From: Corynebacterium sp.
GTDB lineage: Bacteria; Actinomycetota; Actinomycetes; Mycobacteriales; Mycobacteriaceae
Reading direction: 5' to 3'
Assembly: GCF_030532325.1 (NCBI RefSeq)
Contig: NZ_JAUNLS010000007.1
Coordinates: forward strand, 1-64,000
Length of the DNA stretch: 64,000 nt
Notes under the pieces: model-generated
The model's input: the letters and a program-made list of their open reading frames with translations, nothing else
Database searches by the model: none
What the model was told of the DNA's origin: nothing
Shown here: one piece after another, positions 61,264 through 64,000 of the stretch
How positions within the stretch are numbered: position 1 is the stretch's first letter
How the letters are laid out: every line of letters starts with the position of its first letter
Made by a program: the position numbers and the translations under genes

Positions 61264-61779
61264 CTAGAGCAGATCCACCAGGAAGGGCAGCTCCGTGGGG
61301 TCGTAGAAAGCCATGAAGTTGTCTAGGGCGTCGCCCACGGCGAGCTCGGCGTCCTCGTCGCCGAGGTCGGCGTGGTCGATGATCTCGATGGCACGGGCCG
61401 TCGCCGGCTCGGACTCCTCGATGTCGACGTGGATGGCCTGCAGGTTGTCCTTGGTAATCACGGCCGGATCCAGCTTGACCACGGGCTCGCCCATGTCCGG
61501 CTGCGGGGTGACCACGGAGTCATCGACGTCCACGGAGATCACCACGCGGCGGTGTGGGAAACGGTCTTCATCGCCGATAGCCAGCAGGCGCAGCGAAGCC
61601 ATCGAGGCCTCAAGGAAGGCAGAGTAGGCAATCTCTTCTTCGTCGCCCTCGGTGTAGAACTCGCGCAGCGCCGGGGTGACACTAAAGCCCCATCCGGAGC
61701 GGGCAGCGAGCTGGCCGGTCTCCTCCAGCTCGGCGAGCATGGCGAAGGTCGCGGGCAGGTAGACGCGTACGTCCGCCAC
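61264..61779 (-). CDS. DUF6912 family protein
   Basis: This 171-aa acidic cytosolic protein (VRVYLPATFAMLAELEETGQ start; IDHADLGDEDAELAVGDALD near the end) fits an actinobacterial family of unknown function (DUF6912). GTG at 61779 directly abuts the upstream HAD gene stop, so the two are co-transcribed. Confidence 0.8.
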   Translation of the reverse strand: MADVRVYLPATFAMLAELEETGQLAARSGWGFSVTPALREFYTEGDEEEIAYSAFLEASMASLRLLAIGDEDRFPHRRVVISVDVDDSVVTPQPDMGEPVVKLDPAVITKDNLQAIHVDIEESEPATARAIEIIDHADLGDEDAELAVGDALDNFMAFYDPTELPFLVDLL

Positions 61780-62190
61780 TTAGAACTCACCCTCGATGTC
61801 GAAGACGGCCTGGACCTCCACGCTGGTGCGGTCAAAGACCGTGTAGAGCATGCCGACCATACCGTTTTCCACGGCGGCGCGCACATTGAGGATGTTGTCA
61901 TCCACCATGACGCAGTCGTTAATGGGCAGCTCGAGGGCGTCGGCAGCCGCCTGGAAGGCCGCGCGCTCCGGCTTTTCGGCACCGACCTCACCGGAGAGCA
62001 CGACGGCGTCAACAATGCCGCGGTACTCCCACTCACGGATGTGCTCAGCGCCGGGGCCGCCCGGATCGTTGGACAAGATGGCGGTTGCGACTCCATTTGC
62101 CTTGGCTGCCGCGAACAGCTCGCGCCAGCGCTTGACGTCTTCCTCGGTGCCATCGAGGACACCGACGAAATCGACAATGAGACCACGCAT
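61780..62190 (-). CDS. HAD-superfamily hydrolase
   Basis: This 136-aa short HAD hydrolase starts MRGLIVDFVGVLDGTEEDVK (catalytic Asp in motif I), with motif II AILSNDPGG, motif III Lys in GAEKPERAAF, and motif IV VMVDDNILNVRAA. It lacks a cap domain. The frame is open to 62685, but the sequence further up is not protein-like and ATG at 62190 fits homologues. Substrate unknown; it abuts the DUF6912 gene. Confidence 0.88.
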   Translation of the reverse strand: MRGLIVDFVGVLDGTEEDVKRWRELFAAAKANGVATAILSNDPGGPGAEHIREWEYRGIVDAVVLSGEVGAEKPERAAFQAAADALELPINDCVMVDDNILNVRAAVENGMVGMLYTVFDRTSVEVQAVFDIEGEF

Positions 62191-62337
62191 GTAAACGTCC
62201 TTCACGTTGAGGCTAGTTTTATCGTCCGAAAGTATAGCGAACTCCCCGGCACCGCGCGGCCACCGGCTGGGCCATGGCACAATGGCAGGCGCGTCCGTCT
62301 CCCCGTTCTGCCCCACGCCAGAGCACGGAGATTCATC

Positions 62338-62745
62338 ATGTACGTCCCCATACCCGGGATGAGCCACCTGAAACTGTACGTCGCCCCCGACCGAGTCCAC
62401 TACGGTCACCAGCCCAGCGCCGCCGACCGCGCCGCGCGGGAGGAAATCCGGGGGCTGGTCATCATTGCCTTGGAAGTCGCCGCCGGTATGCGCCCGGTGC
62501 GGCACGTCGAACGCCAGCGATTTCCCCCGGAACTGCCCATGCACCTGCGGGTATGGAGCGAATCGCTCACCCAACAGCCCGCCACGGGCGCGTTCTTGGA
62601 GCGCTACCCCATGGAGCTGACCAGCCTGCACGCCCGCGCCAACGGCGAGTTCTTCGGCAGTGCCTGCCTCGATGGGCGCCAGCACGCCTTCACTGGCATG
62701 GCGCGCGCCGGCAGGCTGCGCTCCTTCCGCATGCTCAGCGCCTAA
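62338..62745 (+). CDS. Rv3235 family protein
   Basis: This 135-aa basic protein has the conserved IIALEVAAGMRPVRHVERQR block and a beta-rich C-terminus (LTSLHARANGEFFGSACLDG; AFTGMARAGRLRSFRML) typical of the actinobacterial Rv3235 (DUF6459) family encoded near secA. Function unknown. ATG at 62338 follows GGAG. The long open frame upstream of it is antisense to the HAD and DUF6912 genes. Confidence 0.85.
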   Translation: MYVPIPGMSHLKLYVAPDRVHYGHQPSAADRAAREEIRGLVIIALEVAAGMRPVRHVERQRFPPELPMHLRVWSESLTQQPATGAFLERYPMELTSLHARANGEFFGSACLDGRQHAFTGMARAGRLRSFRMLSA

Positions 62746-62754
62746 GGACGCGGC

Positions 62755-62790
62755 CCCGAGCTGCTACCAGAGCCCGAGCTGCTACCAGAG
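62755..62790. repeat. 18-bp tandem duplication at a gene end
   Basis: CCCGAGCTGCTACCAGAG occurs twice in tandem (62755-62772, 62773-62790). The stop codon of the minus-strand small secreted-protein gene (62782-62784) lies in the second copy, so the duplication added sequence only past the end of that gene. Confidence 0.9.
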
Positions 62791-63234
62791 CGAGCCCAGC
62801 TGGATAAGGACAGTGTTCCAGTCCACCGCGGCCAGCACAGCGGGCAAAGCACCCAGCCCAGCGAGCGCGCCGCCGAACAGCCAGCCCAGCGACAGCGCCT
62901 CGGTGCCGGTGTGCTCATCGGCGTCTGGGGCTAAACCTGCCTCACCGGCGATGCCCTGCTTGTCGACGCTGTGCTGCGCGGTGCCCTGCTTGTCGGTACT
63001 GTCCTGAGCTGGGGATGCGGGGGACTGCTTCGGCGCGAAGCCCTCGGCGGTGCAGTGGCGCAGCGGGGCGCCGGTGTCCTCGCCGGCCGCGGCCGAGGCG
63101 TCCTCGCAGCGCGGGGCGTAATCGTGCTCGTCAGCCCACGCCGGCGCACCAGCGCCCAGCAGCGTGGCCGAGAGGAAGGCACTGAGCCCCAGGCGCAAGG
63201 AGCTGCGGCGCGGCGTATCCGTGTGGCGGTGCAT
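62782..63234 (-). CDS. small secreted protein with C-terminal membrane helix
   Basis: This 150-aa protein has a signal peptide (RRSSLRLGLSAFLSATLLGA, cleavage near AWA-D), two Cys (PRCED, RHCTA), a Lys/Gln/Asp linker with repeated DKQG motifs (about residues 80-95), then a hydrophobic C-terminal helix (LGWLFGGALAGLGALPAVLA). It lies eight bp downstream of secA on the same strand and may share its transcript. No family recognised. Confidence 0.75.
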   Translation of the reverse strand: MHRHTDTPRRSSLRLGLSAFLSATLLGAGAPAWADEHDYAPRCEDASAAAGEDTGAPLRHCTAEGFAPKQSPASPAQDSTDKQGTAQHSVDKQGIAGEAGLAPDADEHTGTEALSLGWLFGGALAGLGALPAVLAAVDWNTVLIQLGSLW

Positions 63235-63241
63235 CGCTGGA

Positions 63242-64000
63242 TTAGGCCTCGACGTTATCGGAGCCGGAGCCAGCCTCCGAGGAGGCCTCGGCCGACTCAG
63301 CCTTGGCGGCCTCCTGGGCCTTGAACTGCTTGCGCAGCATGAACAGCTGGCGCACGGTCTCTTCCTTGACGGCGTCGTTCATGGCGTTGAACATCTCGCC
63401 GCCCTCCTTCTGGTACTCCACCAGCGGGTCGCGCTGCGCCATGGCGCGCAGGCCGATACCCTCCTTGAGGTAATCCATCTCGTAGAGGTGCTCGCGCCAC
63501 TTGGCGTCGATGATCGGGAGGATCACCATGCGCTCGGTGGCGCGCATCTGGGACTCGCCGCCGATGGCGGTGACGGCCTCTTCGAGGGCGTCGTACTCAC
63601 GGTTGGCGTCGGCCACGAGGGCGTCGCGAAGCTGCTCAGCGGTGAGCTCGCCGGCGGAGCCGTACTCGGTGCCGTCGATGAGGGACTGGTAGGACATCGT
63701 AGGTCCGTAGAGGGACTCCAGCGCGCGCCACAGCTCCTCCAGGTTCCAGTCCTCCACGTAGCCGGTGGCGGTCGCACCCGCGACGTAGGCGGAGATGGTG
63801 TCCTCGATCATGTCGCGGATGTTGTCCTTGATGTCGCCGGCGTCCAGGATGTCATGGCGGGTGGCGTAGACAACCTTGCGCTGCTCGTTGAGAACTTCGT
63901 CGTACTTGAGCACGTTCTTGCGCATCTCGAAGTTCTGGTTCTCCACCTGCGCCTGGGCGCCCTTGATGGAGTTGGAGACCATCTTGGCCTCGATCGGCAC
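63242..64000 (-). CDS. secA: preprotein translocase ATPase SecA, C-terminal part (continues beyond window)
   Basis: The visible 252 residues are the end of SecA: the IRA2/C-terminal motor junction ([40 protein letters not shown]) and the helical scaffold and wing domains ([40 protein letters not shown]). It ends in a Ser/Glu/Ala-rich tail without the zinc-binding Cys motif, as usual for actinobacterial SecA1. The N-terminal ATPase domains lie outside the right edge. Confidence 0.97.
   Translation of the reverse strand: MPIEAKMVSNSIKGAQAQVENQNFEMRKNVLKYDEVLNEQRKVVYATRHDILDAGDIKDNIRDMIEDTISAYVAGATATGYVEDWNLEELWRALESLYGPTMSYQSLIDGTEYGSAGELTAEQLRDALVADANREYDALEEAVTAIGGESQMRATERMVILPIIDAKWREHLYEMDYLKEGIGLRAMAQRDPLVEYQKEGGEMFNAMNDAVKEETVRQLFMLRKQFKAQEAAKAESAEASSEAGSGSDNVEA

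Noticed and set aside
1-64000. CRISPR array
   Set aside because: No series of regularly spaced repeats and no cas-type gene was seen anywhere in the window.

Overview
The window is chromosomal DNA from a high-G+C actinobacterium, almost certainly a Corynebacterium. The evidence is a tmRNA (ssrA) whose reading frame encodes the corynebacterial tag AEKNSQRDYALAA, the prfB-ftsE-ftsX-smpB block next to an inositol-monophosphatase pair that includes a hisN-like gene, a sigH-rshA-bL37-whcE block, a DtxR-type operator in front of a siderophore transporter, and the actinobacterial order UPF0182 / PDZ-Lon / zincin / cyclodehydratase-like / uvrD2 / nudC-like / K+ channel / adnB / adnA / DUF3152 / DUF3107 / rhlE. 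The species cannot be fixed from sequence alone.

Layout. 1-150: minus-strand leader and promoter of an rRNA operon that continues off the left edge. 0.3-4.3 kb: DtxR-controlled siderophore ABC transporter. 4.3-7.5 kb: abgB/abgT-type M20 amidohydrolase with its transporter. 7.8-8.8 kb: a lipoprotein and a PH-domain protein. 8.9-11.1 kb: decayed prophage morphogenesis remnant (MuF-type papain-fold toxin domain with a frameshift, small gene, scaffold, tail-tube fragment) abutting the 3' end of ssrA (11.1-11.5 kb). 11.7-13.4 kb: serine/threonine-type transporter and a DUF488 protein. 13.5-18.6 kb: smpB, ftsX, ftsE, prfB, two IMPase-family phosphatases. 18.7-27.0 kb: secreted and surface proteins: S1 peptidase, PhoD, purple-acid-type phosphoesterase, DUF4232 lipoprotein, cupin, PhoA-type phosphatase. 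27.1-28.8 kb: PPOX protein, sirtuin, initiator tRNA-Met. 29.0-37.5 kb: UPF0182 giant membrane protein, PPA1309 protein, lipoprotein, PDZ/Lon-like protease, zincin, YgjP-like peptidase, cyclodehydratase-like protein. 37.5-39.4 kb: an A+T-rich islet bounded by 26-bp direct repeats that duplicate the 3' end of the cyclodehydratase-like gene; it carries an IS256-type remnant, a secreted Cys-containing protein interrupted by one in-frame stop, and a three-helix membrane protein. 39.4-51.9 kb: DNA repair (UvrD2, AdnAB), NudC-like, potassium channel, conserved actinobacterial genes. 52-64 kb: RhlE, PQQ-like membrane protein, WhcE, bL37, RshA/SigH, YbaK, SRAP protein, AroA, RsgA, small secreted proteins, HAD hydrolase, Rv3235-type protein and the C-terminal part of SecA at the right edge.

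Functional themes are iron uptake, phosphate scavenging by three unrelated secreted phosphatase families, ribosome rescue (ssrA and smpB, 2 kb apart), cell division (FtsEX), double-strand-break repair (AdnAB, UvrD2) and thiol-stress control (SigH, RshA, WhcE). The most novel part is the islet at 37.5-39.4 kb: its secreted protein plus small membrane protein looks like a bacteriocin-like or other exported-effector/membrane-partner pair of an undescribed kind. Second is the MuF toxin fragment with a possible immunity gene in the ssrA-side prophage remnant.
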